DNA of 64,000 nucleotides from Archilochus colubris (lineage: Eukaryota > Chordata > Aves > Apodiformes > Trochilidae). The notes beneath the pieces are model-generated. The model was given only the letters and a program-made list of their open reading frames with translations. It did no database searches and had not been told where the DNA came from. The position numbers were made by a program, and so were the translations under genes. Location: positions 32,514,874 to 32,578,873 of the forward strand of contig CM041090.1 in assembly GCA_023079485.1 (NCBI GenBank), given 5' to 3'. Positions 35,797-53,200 of the stretch are shown in pieces (position 1 is the first letter of the stretch; each line of letters opens with the position of its first letter).

Positions 35797-37458
35797 GCTT
35801 CCGGGGATGAATATTCCTTATTTTAGTTGCTACTTCCAGAGGATTTCATGCCAACAATATCTAGGGATGTGTTAACATCACTTAAGGAATACAATACATC
35901 ACCTTGTTCCCAATTTCAGCCTTGTCAGCTAAACGTGAAGGTCATGCTGCTGTTCAGACAGGCAGAGGGAACTGCATAAAAGCTGAACGAGGGCTTTGGA
36001 AACAAGGACTATGCTGAATTCTTGCCAGAAACTGCTTCTCTGGATGGTTAGCAATTTTTAGCAAACCTTTCAAAGTCCCTTTACCTCAGGAGCATACACA
36101 ATCCTCTCACCAGTGACAATGGAGTGAGCTTGATACATACGCTCAGCAGAGATCAAAACAGTCCAGGTGAAATGTTTGTGCTCAGCCAGGACTCAGGCTG
36201 GAACTTCCCTATTACCACAGCTCAAATTTGAAAGCTTTTCAGTTTAGAATTGCAAAGTTATCTCACTTTGGCTGGGGCCTGTGGTATCCTACAGGTATAA
36301 CAGGACTTCAGAATGACAGTGGTGTTCAGGGAACAAGACAGTACAGATGCAGCATTTCTGTCTGGAGGTATCAATATTTCATGGATCCTAAAATTCCAAC
36401 TTTTCTTCCAGGCAAAAGAGGCATAAGGATACAGATCTGTTATCTCATTTTTCACAAAAAGAAAGCCTACAAATAATTGTTGGCCAAATCATGCATGGGA
36501 ATCCCAGGAGCTTATAGATTTGGTCTTGCTTTATTTATTGCTCACTGGCAACAGGCTGGAGGAAAAGCTCAGACTAGTGGAGAACTGAGAAGGAAAAAAA
36601 AAACCTCAGTTCTCATGATTCCATACAAGGAACATTGCAGCCTGTATTGCCTGCTGCTCTGGATCTGATTTCAGACTGAAATGCTGTACCTGGTCACTAG
36701 TGCTGCAGTACATGCTGACAGTGTTAAGTCTAGCTCAGCATCTGCAAGGAATGTCTTTGCTGAGCTAGCATGACCCTCCCTAAGGGATTTGCCTTGTGAA
36801 ACAGCCTTCACATTAGGCTTGGCTTCTTAAGTCTTTTCATTATGTCCTGGCCCTGGAATTGCTGAAATTCTGCTTGGCTTTCCTGGCACAGGTATCCTGT
36901 GCTCTCCTCTCAAGTACTGACAGGGCTCCCTCCACAGCAGGTGGGAACCAGGACTGACCCTGCTACACCTGGTACCTTTTCACTTCCCCCAGCATTGCTT
37001 CAGGAATGGAGCCTGGCAGCTTTAGCTGGAGTTTTGTAACAAGGAGTAACAAGAGTGATTTGGCCATCTCTTACAATCAACAGTTCATAGCTGGGAGCTC
37101 TTGGGAATGAAGATGCTGTAGACATACATATTTGCACAACTTGCAGTTGTAGTGACTCTGTCCTTAATAATCTAAACTTTTCAAGGCCCTTAGTTGTAGT
37201 TGCCTAAGTGTGCAGATTCAGCACAAATCTACTGTGGAATTTCATGAAGTAGGCAGGACCCAGCCCTGTCCATAACAATGACGATTTTGAAGCTTTAATT
37301 CTACTGCACAACTTCAGCCACTTTACAAAGGAATATTAGGATAACTTCAGCAGTTTCACAGTACATTAATAATAAAACCAAGTGTTGTGGATATTTCTAT
37401 CATTACTTTTATATCCATATGTTCCTTAGGGCACATGAAGGTTTCTTTCCTTTATTTT

Positions 37459-37965
37459 TCACCAGTGCATTCTAGAACTGGAAATGTTTTCACTCTGCTC
37501 ACAGATGTCACTGTCCCTTCCTGACAGCAGAGAAGCTGTAGAGTGCTCCAGAAATCCCACAGATCTTGAAGGCTTGATGTCCATGGGTGAAGGGCATTCA
37601 TGCATCCAGGGCCATTCAGATTCTGCAGTAGTTTTAGATTTCTGAGGCAGTTCCTGTGATTCCACTGATTTTGATGGAAAAGCAGCTGTCTCCTTGGCAA
37701 TTATTTCCACTGGTGTTTGAATATAATTTTCTGATTCCATGTAAGTATCACCGTGCAACTCTGTAACTGTCAGGACTGAGTTTTGAGATGTAAAACCAAG
37801 CTGTGGATCTTGTAGATGGAAAACACCTCCCATATCTACTGCCTCTGGTATGCTGTGCTTCAATGGAGGTTTAATTCCTTTCTGATGTTTATTGTTAGTG
37901 AAAGCCACACGGTTGTCTGCAGGAAGTGATCCATCTTCTGAGCAACCACAATAAACATCTAAAAA
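37459..37965 (-). CDS. Second FLDxYxGxSED terminal exon (diverged paralogue or alternative 3' exon)
   Basis: On the minus strand an acceptor (TTGGTTCAG) at 37,966 leads into a 507-nt open frame, 168 residues plus TGA. It begins FLDVYCGCSEDGSLPADN, the same motif, splice position and phase as the FLDPYDGDSEDASIS terminal exon at 27,849, and is of similar length (168 versus 174 residues). Beyond the first dozen residues I see almost no similarity. AATAAA (37,456-37,451) follows the stop by two bases, as in the other copy. Matching upstream exons were not found between 38 and 41 kb, so it may be an older tandem copy, a pseudogene remnant, or an alternative last exon of one gene. The frame also stays open upstream of the acceptor (to a Met at 38,019). 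Confidence 0.45.
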   Translation of the reverse strand, partial: FLDVYCGCSEDGSLPADNRVAFTNNKHQKGIKPPLKHSIPEAVDMGGVFHLQDPQLGFTSQNSVLTVTELHGDTYMESENYIQTPVEIIAKETAAFPSKSVESQELPQKSKTTAESEWPWMHECPSPMDIKPSRSVGFLEHSTASLLSGRDSDICEQSENISSSRMHW

Positions 37966-38573
37966 CTGAACCAAAGTTATTCCAAATGAGCAAGGTGAGT
38001 TCTCTGCTGCCAGGTCCATTTTCCACCAAAGGAATCACTGAGATATCTGGGTGGGGGGTGTCCTGCAGACTTCAGCACACAAAACTGCCTGGCACAGGGG
38101 CCAGCAAAAGGGCATTTTAGCAAGTAGAGCAAAGCTCCCCATGGCACTTTGCAGGAGATGACAACCACTATAATTTCATAAATCACATCTTTTTATGTAA
38201 CTTCTACCAGCTTTAAAAATACTGCTTCAGGGAAAAAAACCCAATGAGCAGTACTTGAAAAGGCTTCTAACCAGGAAAAAATAAGTTATTTTTTTGTTTT
38301 AAAAGCTATTATGGACTATGTATTTTCTAATATAGAAGGACAACTCAGCAGTATCATTTTACAACCTGTCATAAAATAGGTAAGAAAAAAATTACATAGT
38401 GAAATATATTTTCACTATAGTATATTCTGGAATATATTTTCAGAGACTTGTGCAATTTAAAACACTAATAATGAAATGTTTGGCTAATGGTTCAGTGCAG
38501 AACCCTGAGCAGTGGCAAAGTCAAACATCTCCTGCCCCACACCCTCCTCTTCCTCATCACCCCACTGAAACAA

Positions 38574-38699
38574 GCACCTTGGTACAAAAGAAGGCTCTGC
38601 TCTGTCTCTTCTTCACTCCTCTGCTGCCAAGGATTCTGAAAGCTCCTCTGATACAATTGCGTCTGCTCCTCTTTGGACCAGCCATACGTTGAGGGAGCT
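38574..38699 (-). other. Coding-like segment on minus strand, unconfirmed exon
   Basis: The minus-strand frame reads APSTYGWSKEEQTQLYQRSF and continues through a Q/E-rich stretch (PWQQRSEEETEQSLLLYQG) before a possible donor CAAG/GTGCTT. The composition is protein-like and it lies about 600 bases upstream of the 37,965 exon on the same strand, but the acceptor (GTGGTGAATAG) has a poor pyrimidine tract. It may be an upstream exon of the second unit or chance. Confidence 0.25.
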
Positions 38700-41600
38700 C
38701 TATTCACCACTCCTTTTTTTGCCTTAGTTTTTAAAAATACCATGCTTTATACACTTTGCTAGCACAAAACTGTATCTTTGTCTGAAAGCACTTTTCATTG
38801 TCCAGTATTACCTACTCATATTTTACCTAAGTAAGATTTGCTTCATTATAGATAAAAAGCGTTTAAACCAGGTCACTACACAGTGAAGTGTCAGAAACAT
38901 ACAAAGTGACCAGAAATTCAGGTCACTTTTTCTTTAGGGTGCCCTCGCTATTAAGCAAATCCCAATGGAGAGAAGTTTAACCTAAGCACAGGCAGAAAAC
39001 CATCTGAAATTATCTGCAAAAGCTTCTATCATTGAATTAACACTTCTGAATACAATATGAATAAATGCACATTTCATAGAAGGCTGTAAATGCATGCAAA
39101 AAACCTGAAAAAACTCTTTAAGATGTATCATTGGCTATGAATGTTGTAATAACTGTGTATGTGCCCCTTATAGAGACATTTTTATTTAAAAAATTAATCC
39201 ATCTCCCCTTTGTACAGCACAGCACAGAACTTGTACTTGTGTAATTTTTCTGCTCCTTTCCTTGCTACATTTGGGAATCCATCAAGTTCAATTGATCATT
39301 GCAGTTTCTAGCACAATGAATGCCATATTTAATTCTCTGCTGCTTTTCAAAACTTAAGACTGTACAGCACACCAACAGTGGGAGCCTTTCAGTTGAGCAG
39401 CATCAGCACTTTTAGCTCCTAAACCTCAAAATACGTAGAAAAGTCTCCTTCCAGAGAAGGCAGGAGAATCAAGTACTGCTGAGACCAGTATCTCAGTGCC
39501 TTAACTGCAGTGTGACTCCACACACTTATCAACAGGAAAATGTCCTGATGAACTTTAATGAAGCCTCTCATTTTCAGCAGCACAAGCTGGTAAGCCAGGA
39601 AGCAAGAAGAAAGCCCAACACAAAGCTGTACCAGGTTTATTGCAATTCCTCAGTTCAGACTAGTTGGCTCTGTTCTGCAGCTCAAAGAGGAGAAAAATAT
39701 CTTAATATCAATACTCAAACCTTGTTACGCATTTCTGCTTTGCAGAATTGACCTGGTAAGCCCCAAGCAGTACTGTAGCACCAGCCTCATCCCAGGGTGG
39801 TGAAACAGCCCCAAAAAGAAGTGAAGCTGTTACTAGGACACACAGCTTCTCCTAACTTCTCTCTGGCGCCCTGCAATACTTTCATCTACTGTTACAAAAG
39901 CAGGGAATGTGAAAGAAAAAGACTGTGAATTGCTACAAGTAGCTCTGCAAGCAAGCTGTAACAGTGTCCTTACTGCCTGAAATGTATTTCAGCTAAAAGC
40001 TGCCAATCAAGGGGAAATGCTGCACTCTGTGCCAAATCAAACCCACTGGTTTTGTGTCCTTTGGACAGAGCCTTTAGTCTGACCAGAGTGTAGCACTGGG
40101 AGTGACTCAAAACACCAACACATTCTCATGAAGAAATCTGGGAGAAGCTGGAGTGGTACCTGAGTTCTCCTCCAACAGTTAAGTTGGTTTTCAACAGATG
40201 AGTTAAAGACTTGAAGACACTGCTTCACTAACCAGCTGAATCAGTCTGTCTTCACCATCTTTTGTCAGTTTTAATCTCAAACAAATTAAGATGTTTTCAT
40301 GATTTGTACACATTATACAATGTCTTGTAAACAGATATTTAGATCTCTTAAAACTAATCAGCTCGGAATTTCTGGCACAATACTACCCAACTCAGTTTCT
40401 TTGCCAGTGAGGTTACTACTACTTATGTCTGGTTGAAAACTGTCCTTCTCATAGTTCCCCACGTATAAGCATCACCAAGATGGAAGCGTTTTACCTTCTG
40501 ATCATTGCTTCTCTCATCCATGCACCACTCTGCAGGTTACTTACAAAGCACACACATTTTTTAACTCTGCAGCTCCTCTTGCAAGTTGGAAGATTGCTTT
40601 TCTTTTGATGTCATACTTGTTACTATAGCAACAGTGCTCACCCCTGTATAATATACCCTGTTCTAATCATGCTATGAATGACATGAACAGCACCACTGCC
40701 TGAGGCCACACTGCAGTCTTTAGATCTCACCCAGACCACAAACACAGGAAGAATGCCTTTTGCCTAAACCCCTAGGGAATTATTTCCTTGTCCTGTCAAT
40801 GCCCACCTTCCCAGACCTTTTCACTAGCAAACCCCAAGCTCCTCAGCTATCTTAAATTCTCAGGCCTTCTTTGGGACACTTCTTGTATCAACACAGTGCT
40901 AGGTGTAGAAGATAAATATCCCATGACTTGAACTTCAAGATACTTCCTAGGTAGCTGCCAAGGTAATTCCTCTGTACACCAAGAGCTGCAACAGCTTTTG
41001 ACAAACTCTGGGACAAGTGACAGAGCCAACTGCCTGGAACTGAGGGAGCACTTTGTCAACTTAGGAGTCTGAACCATGGATAGAAGTGAAGTGTTTCTTG
41101 TGCAGCTGCCGAGTCTCCTTATTCAAATACAGCATCACATTTGTACCTGTGGGCTCTGAGCTTCAGCGCAGCAGCTGACCAGTCCTGGAGTCCTCAGCAA
41201 CCCAGAACTTCTGAATTTCACTTTCTCATTAGGTTCCCGACAAGAGACTGCTGCAATCAGAACCCTTTTCCCCATTATTTAACAAAATCTAAAAAGCACT
41301 TTCAGCATAAGGGAATTGTTTTACATTGGGAAAATGGTCAAACACAGATTATGAAACAGGTAAATACTACACATCAGAAGAAAGGGCAAGATGATGCTCA
41401 GGAACTTGCCCCTCCACCTCCTCCCGAAGTGGAATTTATTTGAATCAAGATTGTTAATGCCAATTATAATGTTGTTGTAAGTCAATGAAGAATTCTGATC
41501 TGCAGGGAAGTGCTTGGCGGGCAGGGGCAGCTTGCTGGAGTTTGCTTTTAACAACTTGCAGTTTCTCTAAATCCAGTATGGTGATGTGGTACTCACTACA

Positions 41601-41734
41601 TAACTGCACATGCACAACTCCTCAGTTACCAGGCTTGCTGCTTTGGGAGCACAGCTTTGGTAACAGAACATTCAGCAGCTCCTACTGAGAGATCCAAAGC
41701 ATGGAAGTGTAACAGACAAGTCAGTGACACCATT
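38700..41734. other. Intergenic, no firm feature
   Basis: AT-rich sequence between the FLD units and the 3' end of HSP90AA1. The minus-strand frame at 41,077-40,847 (76 codons) is open but has no credible splice sites. I recognise no RNA gene or repeat family here. Confidence 0.6.
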
Positions 41735-42370
41735 CATTCTTAACACTTTTATTCTTACAGTTCTAGGTTTGAACTGTACATGCAGAGTTGCATAAGTCAC
41801 AATAGAGATTTACAGTGGATTCTATTCTATGGTAGAGTGCAATCCAGAATCCTTAAACAGTATAAAAAACAACTTTTAACATCAAGACCTTGTTAGGAGC
41901 AAAAGGGTTAAAGCTTCCCCAGGTGTTTCAGCTCTTCTAGATACCTAGTTACTAGGTACTGCATGTTTGATATATTTAGAACTGAAGAGCTGTAGAACTC
42001 TAAACAAACTTGGAACCTCCTGATGTTATACCATCTTTTTTACTTCTTTCCACATTTCTGGCAATTAAGAATAAGTCAAAAGCCCTGCCACCTGCAACCA
42101 GCTAATACAGACAGAAATAACTACTCCTTATTTGCCTGTTTAGGGTTGTACAGTGTTAAAGAAAATATTCCCTCAATGGCATTTGTATCTCACATCAGCT
42201 GAAAAAGCAATGTAACAAAAATAAAGGTATAACATCTTCGAAAATAAATATAAAGAGGGAATGCAGACAAAGTGTCAAAGATTTTTTTTTGGCAGGTAAC
42301 ATTCATAATATACAAAATATAACTTATTCATATTAGCCAAGGAAACATTCATGAGTTCCTGTAAACTGTT
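41735..42370 (-). terminator. HSP90AA1: HSP90AA1 3' UTR and polyadenylation signal
   Basis: About 640 bases follow the stop codon. On the minus strand AATAAA occurs at 41,753-41,748, so cleavage is expected near 41,735. The UTR contains ATTTA-type AU-rich words around 42,235-42,250, compatible with regulated mRNA stability. The exact 3' end is inferred. Confidence 0.75.
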
Positions 42371-47861
<5,491 letters not shown>

Positions 47862-48548
47862 TTATTTCCTACCCGCAGCAACTAGGGAATTTTGAGAACT
47901 ACGTTAACAAGATACGAGACTAACTACAGACTTGCGTCACGTTCGCTTTAGTTCACGCTCCTTAGGATAATGGAACTCTTCCTCTCCCATCGGTCTACAA
48001 ACTGCTGTACGAGTCCTCGATCACAGACCAACTACACATTGCAGAGAACAAAAACACAACCGAGAACTTGGCCCGGGACTGTAAAATTCGGTTGCATTCC
48101 TCTAGTCGATTCTCACACTAAAATCCCTTTGCAACACTCACACGCCCGGCATTAGAACAAATGCTAACTTCAGACGCAGCCACTAACCACAACTCCGACT
48201 TCCACACCCGCACGGTCCAATCGAACTCGCTCTTCTGTCCTACACAGAGATCCCAACTTCATCTGCTGCCTAAGGTAACCTTCCGGGCGGTTTAACCTCT
48301 TAAATAACGGATGTAACTCCAGAAATTAAACCTCCTCAACCACGACCCTACTTCAACCGCTTCAATACGGTTAAAAACCGACCGCAGTGCTGCTGCCGTT
48401 ACCGACACCGCCGATTCCGCTGCGGGATCAGCCCCTCCCGGGCCCCTCCGCACCCGCGCCTCTGACCCACCCCTCGCGGCGCCACGCGGAGGATCGCGCG
48501 GGTGGCTGCAGCCTCTGCGCAGCGCCCCCTGCAGGCCGCGGGCGGAAC

Positions 48549-48565
48549 GCTGAAAAGTTCTAGAA
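48549..48565. promoter_or_regulatory. HSP90AA1: Intronic heat-shock-element-like site in HSP90AA1 intron 1
   Basis: The sequence ctGAAaagTTCtaGAAac contains TTCtaGAA, a correctly spaced inverted pair, plus one GAA out of register by one base. It lies in a second GC-rich peak of the first intron. Intronic heat-shock elements are known for HSP90 genes, so the site is plausible but short. Confidence 0.4.
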
Positions 48566-49290
48566 ACTGCCAGAGCCTTCCCCCCACCCCCGCCCGCCCG
48601 TCCCTCCCCCCGCAGCTCCCTCCCACCCCCCAGCCCCGAGAGAAGGGCGCATTGCCGTACAGCTCCCTTCCTTCTTCCGCTCGCCTTGGCCTCCTTCCCC
48701 CCCTCACCACCGCCTGCCGCCCCCTCCATCTTGCGCTCATGGCCGAGCGCCCATTCATTAAGAGGAAACCTCCCTCAGCGTCCTTCCTTCCCGCTCCCAT
48801 ACTGACCCCTCCGCACTTTAGCTGAGCCGAGCCCCTCCGGGCAGAACGCACTCTTATAACTACACCTCACGTTAACAAACAGCTCTCCCCACTCCTTCCC
48901 ACGCCCGCCTGCCTCTCTCCTTCCCCCGCCTGTATTACCACATCTCTCCCCGAGAAGGTGCCCCTGCTTCCACTGTCCACCATCTTTCTTTGCAGTTATA
49001 CGGAAATAAGCTATACACGTAATCTTTAGAATCTGAGCTACCCCTTTTTACCTCCGCATCTAGTACATCCTCCAAAACTTCACCTTGAATAACGAGTTAA
49101 AAAAAAAAACAAAACTAGAATGCACGTCCTCCACCACGCGGCTTCCTGATTTCCCCCCGCCTCACCCTCCATAGCCCCCTCCCCGTACCCCCAGAACTCC
49201 CCGGAGGCGTCCCCCACCCCCCCGGTCTGGAAAGGAAAACACTGTCTCCAAAGGTCCATCCTTTGGGCTTAACCAGCCCCCACCACTCAC

Positions 49291-49365
49291 CTTTGCAGAG
49301 GAAAGGGCTGCCTGACTCCTCACTGAAACTGCAGACACGGTCCTGCCGCAGCGCTCTGCCTCCAC
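49291..49365 (-). other. HSP90AA1: HSP90AA1 non-coding first exon
   Basis: About 30 bases downstream of the TATA box transcription should begin near 49,365. The sequence then reaches a strong donor, CTGCAAAG/GTGAGTGG, with the exon ending at 49,291. Splicing from here to the acceptor next to the ATG at 47,708 gives a 1.58-kb first intron, the usual arrangement for vertebrate HSP90 genes. The start site is inferred from TATA spacing. Confidence 0.75.
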
Positions 49366-49393
49366 TACTGCGCGCTCCCCGCCGCTCGCTGGG

Positions 49394-49401
49394 TTTATAT
49401 A
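49394..49401 (-). promoter_or_regulatory. HSP90AA1: HSP90AA1 TATA box
   Basis: TATATAAA on the minus strand, in an otherwise GC-rich island, about 30 bases upstream of the inferred start site and 17 bases downstream of the heat-shock element. Confidence 0.85.
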
Positions 49402-49417
49402 CTCCCGGCGCCGCCTC

Positions 49418-49442
49418 CTTCCAGAACCATCGGGAACCTTCA
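49418..49442 (-). promoter_or_regulatory. HSP90AA1: Five-unit heat-shock element of HSP90AA1
   Basis: Five contiguous alternating pentamers in the order GAA, TTC, GAt, TTC, GAA (minus strand), four perfect and the central one with a single mismatch. This is a high-affinity site for heat-shock factor trimers. It sits directly upstream of the TATA box, as expected for the stress-inducible alpha gene. Confidence 0.9.
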
Positions 49443-49453
49443 CTGACAGCCAT

Positions 49454-49490
49454 GGGGAGGGGGCGCCGGGGGGAGGGGGCGGGGGGGAGA
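49454..49490 (+). promoter_or_regulatory. G-rich tract with G-quadruplex potential
   Basis: At least four G runs of four to seven bases separated by one to four bases (GGGG-A-GGGGG-CGCC-GGGGGG-A-GGGGG-C-GGGGGGG). It begins 12 bases upstream of the heat-shock element on the strand that is template for HSP90AA1. Confidence 0.7.
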
Positions 49491-49541
49491 GGCGGGGACT
49501 CCCGCCCGCGCGGGTAAGGGGCGGGGCCAAGCCTGTCCCAG

Positions 49542-49546
49542 CCAAT
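49542..49546 (+). promoter_or_regulatory. HSP90AA1: CCAAT box (inverted relative to HSP90AA1)
   Basis: AGCCAATAG lies about 180 bases upstream of the inferred start site; on the transcribed strand it reads ATTGG, the orientation often used by NF-Y. GGGCGG Sp1-type boxes flank it (49,519-49,525; 49,559-49,564). Confidence 0.55.
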
Positions 49547-49816
49547 AGTATCCGCCCGTGGGCGGTGCCCTTCAGAGCCTGCTCCTGGCCGGAACAGAGG
49601 GGGATGGGGGGCGGGGGAGGGGCTTTCTGCACATGCGCCAGCGGCGGCTGAAGGAGCGTGCTGAAGGAGGCGCCGCGTGTGTCCAACTGCCGACGGGGCT
49701 GGGGAGCATGCGCAGTGCCCGCCCGGGGGTGGCGGGTGGGAACGCGGGGCTGCGGGGAGGGGTCCCGGGGTGTTGCGCAAGGGGCCGGTGCCGGCATTCA
49801 CCGCCCTGCGCCTCCC

Positions 49817-49831
49817 GGAACGTCCTAGAAG
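49817..49831. promoter_or_regulatory. Second, weaker heat-shock-element-like site
   Basis: Three pentamers, gGAAc gTCCt aGAAg: two perfect and one with a mismatch (TCC for TTC). About 450 bases upstream of the HSP90AA1 start inside the CpG island. Could assist heat-shock factor binding or be chance. Confidence 0.4.
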
Positions 49832-50270
49832 CGGGCGGGGCTGGGGCGACTCAAACCTCCCCTCTGCTCCTCCTCCTCCCTCCGCGTCCCTCTCCCCTTC
49901 ATCCTCCCCTCCCGCGGCGCTTCCCGCTGTGCAGCTGAGAACGGCCTAGAAAGTACTGGGCTACCCGCGCCCTCCGGCCCCCCCGCCCCGGGGGACGGGT
50001 CCAGAGTCGGGGTGCGGGGTCAGGAGTCGGCTTCGACAGAGTCGGCTGTCTCTGCTTCGTATCCACAGTGGCCGGGTCGTCTTCTCCCGCCCCCAGGCGG
50101 GTCAGTGGCGCCGGCCGGCTCCCCGCCAGCCGGTTGTGCAGGTGGCTGCGGCTCCGCTTCCCCCTCGGGCCGGGCTGGGGAGGCTGCGGGAGGGCCGGGC
50201 ACCTGGCACCGAGCGCCTGCCCTGCTCGCCGGGCTCGACCCGTCTGGTTTGCCAGGCCTAGCTGGATGAA

Positions 50271-53200
50271 TCACGGCTTAGGGATGCTGTGGGAAAGTGT
50301 TTCGCCTAATCAGGGAAAACAGAATCGCTTTTTTACAGGGCAAGTAGGCTGCGAATGGAAGAAGCCCATGCAGTTTTGTCTGCAGGTCTGTTCAGGATAA
50401 AAAGGAGTTAAGGGATCAAATCCAAGAAGCTCAGAAGACCTACATAGCTATGCAGTTACTAAGGGATTTAAGTGCTAATAGTAGACATGAGACGGATGCC
50501 CATCCTGGTCAGTTTGTTAGCAGCCTGAAAGCAGCTGGGATTCTCAGTCTGGATGTGGCCTTTGCCATCTGATCTGTGGGATATCTCAGCTGATGTTCAG
50601 AGAGGAGATCTACAGACATATAGATACGGTTATACATCTTGCATAAAGGCTTTGATAAGTACGTGTCTCATTATACCCAGTAGCTCTGTGATTACTGCGT
50701 TTAGCAGAACTATTTTTACATTCTGAACGACCTGATGGGAGCAAGGAACTAAATGAAGGTTTTCTGTGTCTCGGGAGAATGATCTACATCTCGTGTTCCA
50801 GAGCAAGCTTCTAAAACTTTCTCCTTGGAGATGATCCACTTTCTGGGATATAAATACCAAGCCAAGATGTATGTTTCTGCTGCACACTGATGTAAGCATG
50901 AATCTAGACAATTTCCCTACCCCAAAGAATAGCTATTTCTTAAAGGAAGGAAAAGGTTGTTGTTTCTCTATCAAAAATTCATCCTAAGTGCAACTTCTTG
51001 GCATTTTCTGTTGGCTCTTAGATGTACCCTAGAAGCTACCTAGTTGAAACACCTGACACTACTTTCAGTCATGGACTTTTTGCATGCCTAACCTGCCTTT
51101 CTAAGCACCTAAGCATTCTAAATTATACTCTGCAGCGTGTCCTGTGAACTAGGTATTACAGTACTTAGGTCCATCAATGCAATTAACCAAAGTTTCTAAT
51201 GCTGAATTTAATATTCTTATCACCCGTTCTCCTGCACTAGACAAGTCAATCTAATTGAATCAAGGTCTACAGGTTTGATTTGGTTACTTCTGAGTTTTGT
51301 TTTTTGGGGAGTTTTCTGTAGTTTTCTATATCTGACAAGAAGACAGATTAACTGTGTAAGACATCAAGGAGTTAAAATTACAGCTCGTTTTCATTGCAGC
51401 TCCTGCAGTATCTGGATCAGTATCTGTGTTAGTGCAATGACTTCCAGGACTCTGCCCTTCTAAATGGTGTTGCTGCTCTGACAGAAGCAGCTGACCAAAA
51501 TACAGGGTCCTGCAGGTTATTTCAATTAGAAAAATCAGTTGTGGTGTCAACTATAGCAAAATAGGGTACATAGATGAGCTGCTGCTGCTCAGTACACAGG
51601 AGAAATCATGTAAGGGTGAGGTTATTTGCTCACAGTTCTAAGTCACTGAAAAAGCTGGATTTCAGCCAAAGCTCAGCCTAGAAAGTTCTGTGCTTATTCT
51701 GGGTCACCTTTATGGTGTTCACATTGGCTGGCTGTTTTCTGTACTTTCAAGGCTGATTTTGTAGTGCTGCCCAATATGTTTCTTTTCCTTCCAAACACAC
51801 AACTTTTTAGAAAATAAAATGCACCAGAATCCTTTTTTTTCAGGATGATGTGCTCTTTTCTTGTATAGTGACTATGATTTGAGTGTTCCTTTAGCTGCTT
51901 TGGTTGTCTGCTTTCATAAAGCTCCTTAGTGGCTTTTTACCACTAGCCTAATAGAGTGTGGCAGGTATTCTCAAGCATAACAATGTAGATTTAATGTTTT
52001 TCTTAGATTAAAAACAGCTCTGGTATAGTATAAATTCTGTAGGACATACGTTTTAGGATGAAACTCTTCCATTCATACTCCATTAACCAAAATTTTTCTA
52101 ACTTTTACTGGCATAAAAAACCCTCTATATTTTTAGAGAACTGCTAAACTATTAAAATTTGTGGAAATATGTCCAAGCATTTTTTTCCTATTTTTTTCCT
52201 TAAGAAAATGTTTTCTAATCTCTTGATTAAAAATGTGGATTCAGACTTAGAGATACAAACCATTTTAAGCATGTAAAGACCTACGGAAGGTTTTGCATAT
52301 ATCTGCAGGATCATGCACCTTCATACTGTCTAGTGTAGCAGTCATATCATTATTTCTTTTATGATCATGTTACTCAGCTTTCAAAGGGCAGTCTTCAAAA
52401 CCAGACTGGCTTCTTTTGTTGAAGTTGTTTGGCAAGTGCAAGGAGAAAGTAATCTTGTAGCAAACCATCTAAGTTTTCCCAGCTTTGCTTAACCCACGTT
52501 ACTGTGTGTGTGTGTGTGTAAAACAAATATTTTCTTCATTCCTTGTCCATTATGTGTATTCTTAAGCAGTGAGGGCTCATGCAGGTAAGCACTTTGTTCC
52601 TATGGCTACTCTGTTTTAACTGATCCAGGTTTTGTATTGTTTCAGTTTTAGGCCATAATGGTTCCTGGCTTGGTTCCTACCAGGTTCAGGGAGAAAGCCT
52701 GAGGAAAATAGAGAGTTCAACCGAGAGTTTACTACCATATTTTAAAAAAAATATTATATTAATGAGGGAAATGCTGAAGACTGATTTAATTTTCAAGTCC
52801 TATGTTCCCACACACTTTTCCCCTCCTTACCCTAGGTGACCCTGACCCCTCTCTTCATTGCCTGAAACCCATCTGTCCTTCATCTGCCTTCTTTTCACGT
52901 TCTGCCTGGGCAAGGGGCAGTCCATGCTGGGGCTGGAGAGCTACCTGCTGCCTCCTGGATGCTAGGCCAGCCAAACAGGGAGGGTGAAGCTGAATTTTCC
53001 CTGCTCCTTCCTTCAGAAGGCACAACAGGAGCACACATCTCTGCTGCCCACCTGTTGATTTCTACAGACCTTAATATCCCTAATCTCTTTTCCTCTGTTA
53101 ACTTTGGTAGAATTGGCTGAATAAGTAAAAAACCTTTTCCGTTTTCTTTAACATTGTTGCAGGGATAGTTGCATGGGATTTAATCTTTTTTGAATTATAT

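Larger units (their letters stand above)
48370..50270. promoter_or_regulatory. CpG island spanning HSP90AA1 promoter and first intron
   Basis: CpG dinucleotides and GC content jump sharply here compared with the AT-rich flanks. There are two peaks, 48,370-48,840 (within intron 1) and 49,130-50,270 (promoter and upstream), separated by a more AT-rich gap. The long open frames on both strands in this block are a by-product of GC richness. An upstream divergent transcript is possible but no exon is supported. Confidence 0.85.

Noticed and set aside
48292..49801. Long open frames on both strands (107-228 codons) around the HSP90AA1 promoter
   Set aside because: They overlap the CpG island, are Pro/Arg/Gly/Ala-rich low-complexity translations, appear on both strands at once, and one runs straight through the TATA box, heat-shock element and first exon of HSP90AA1.
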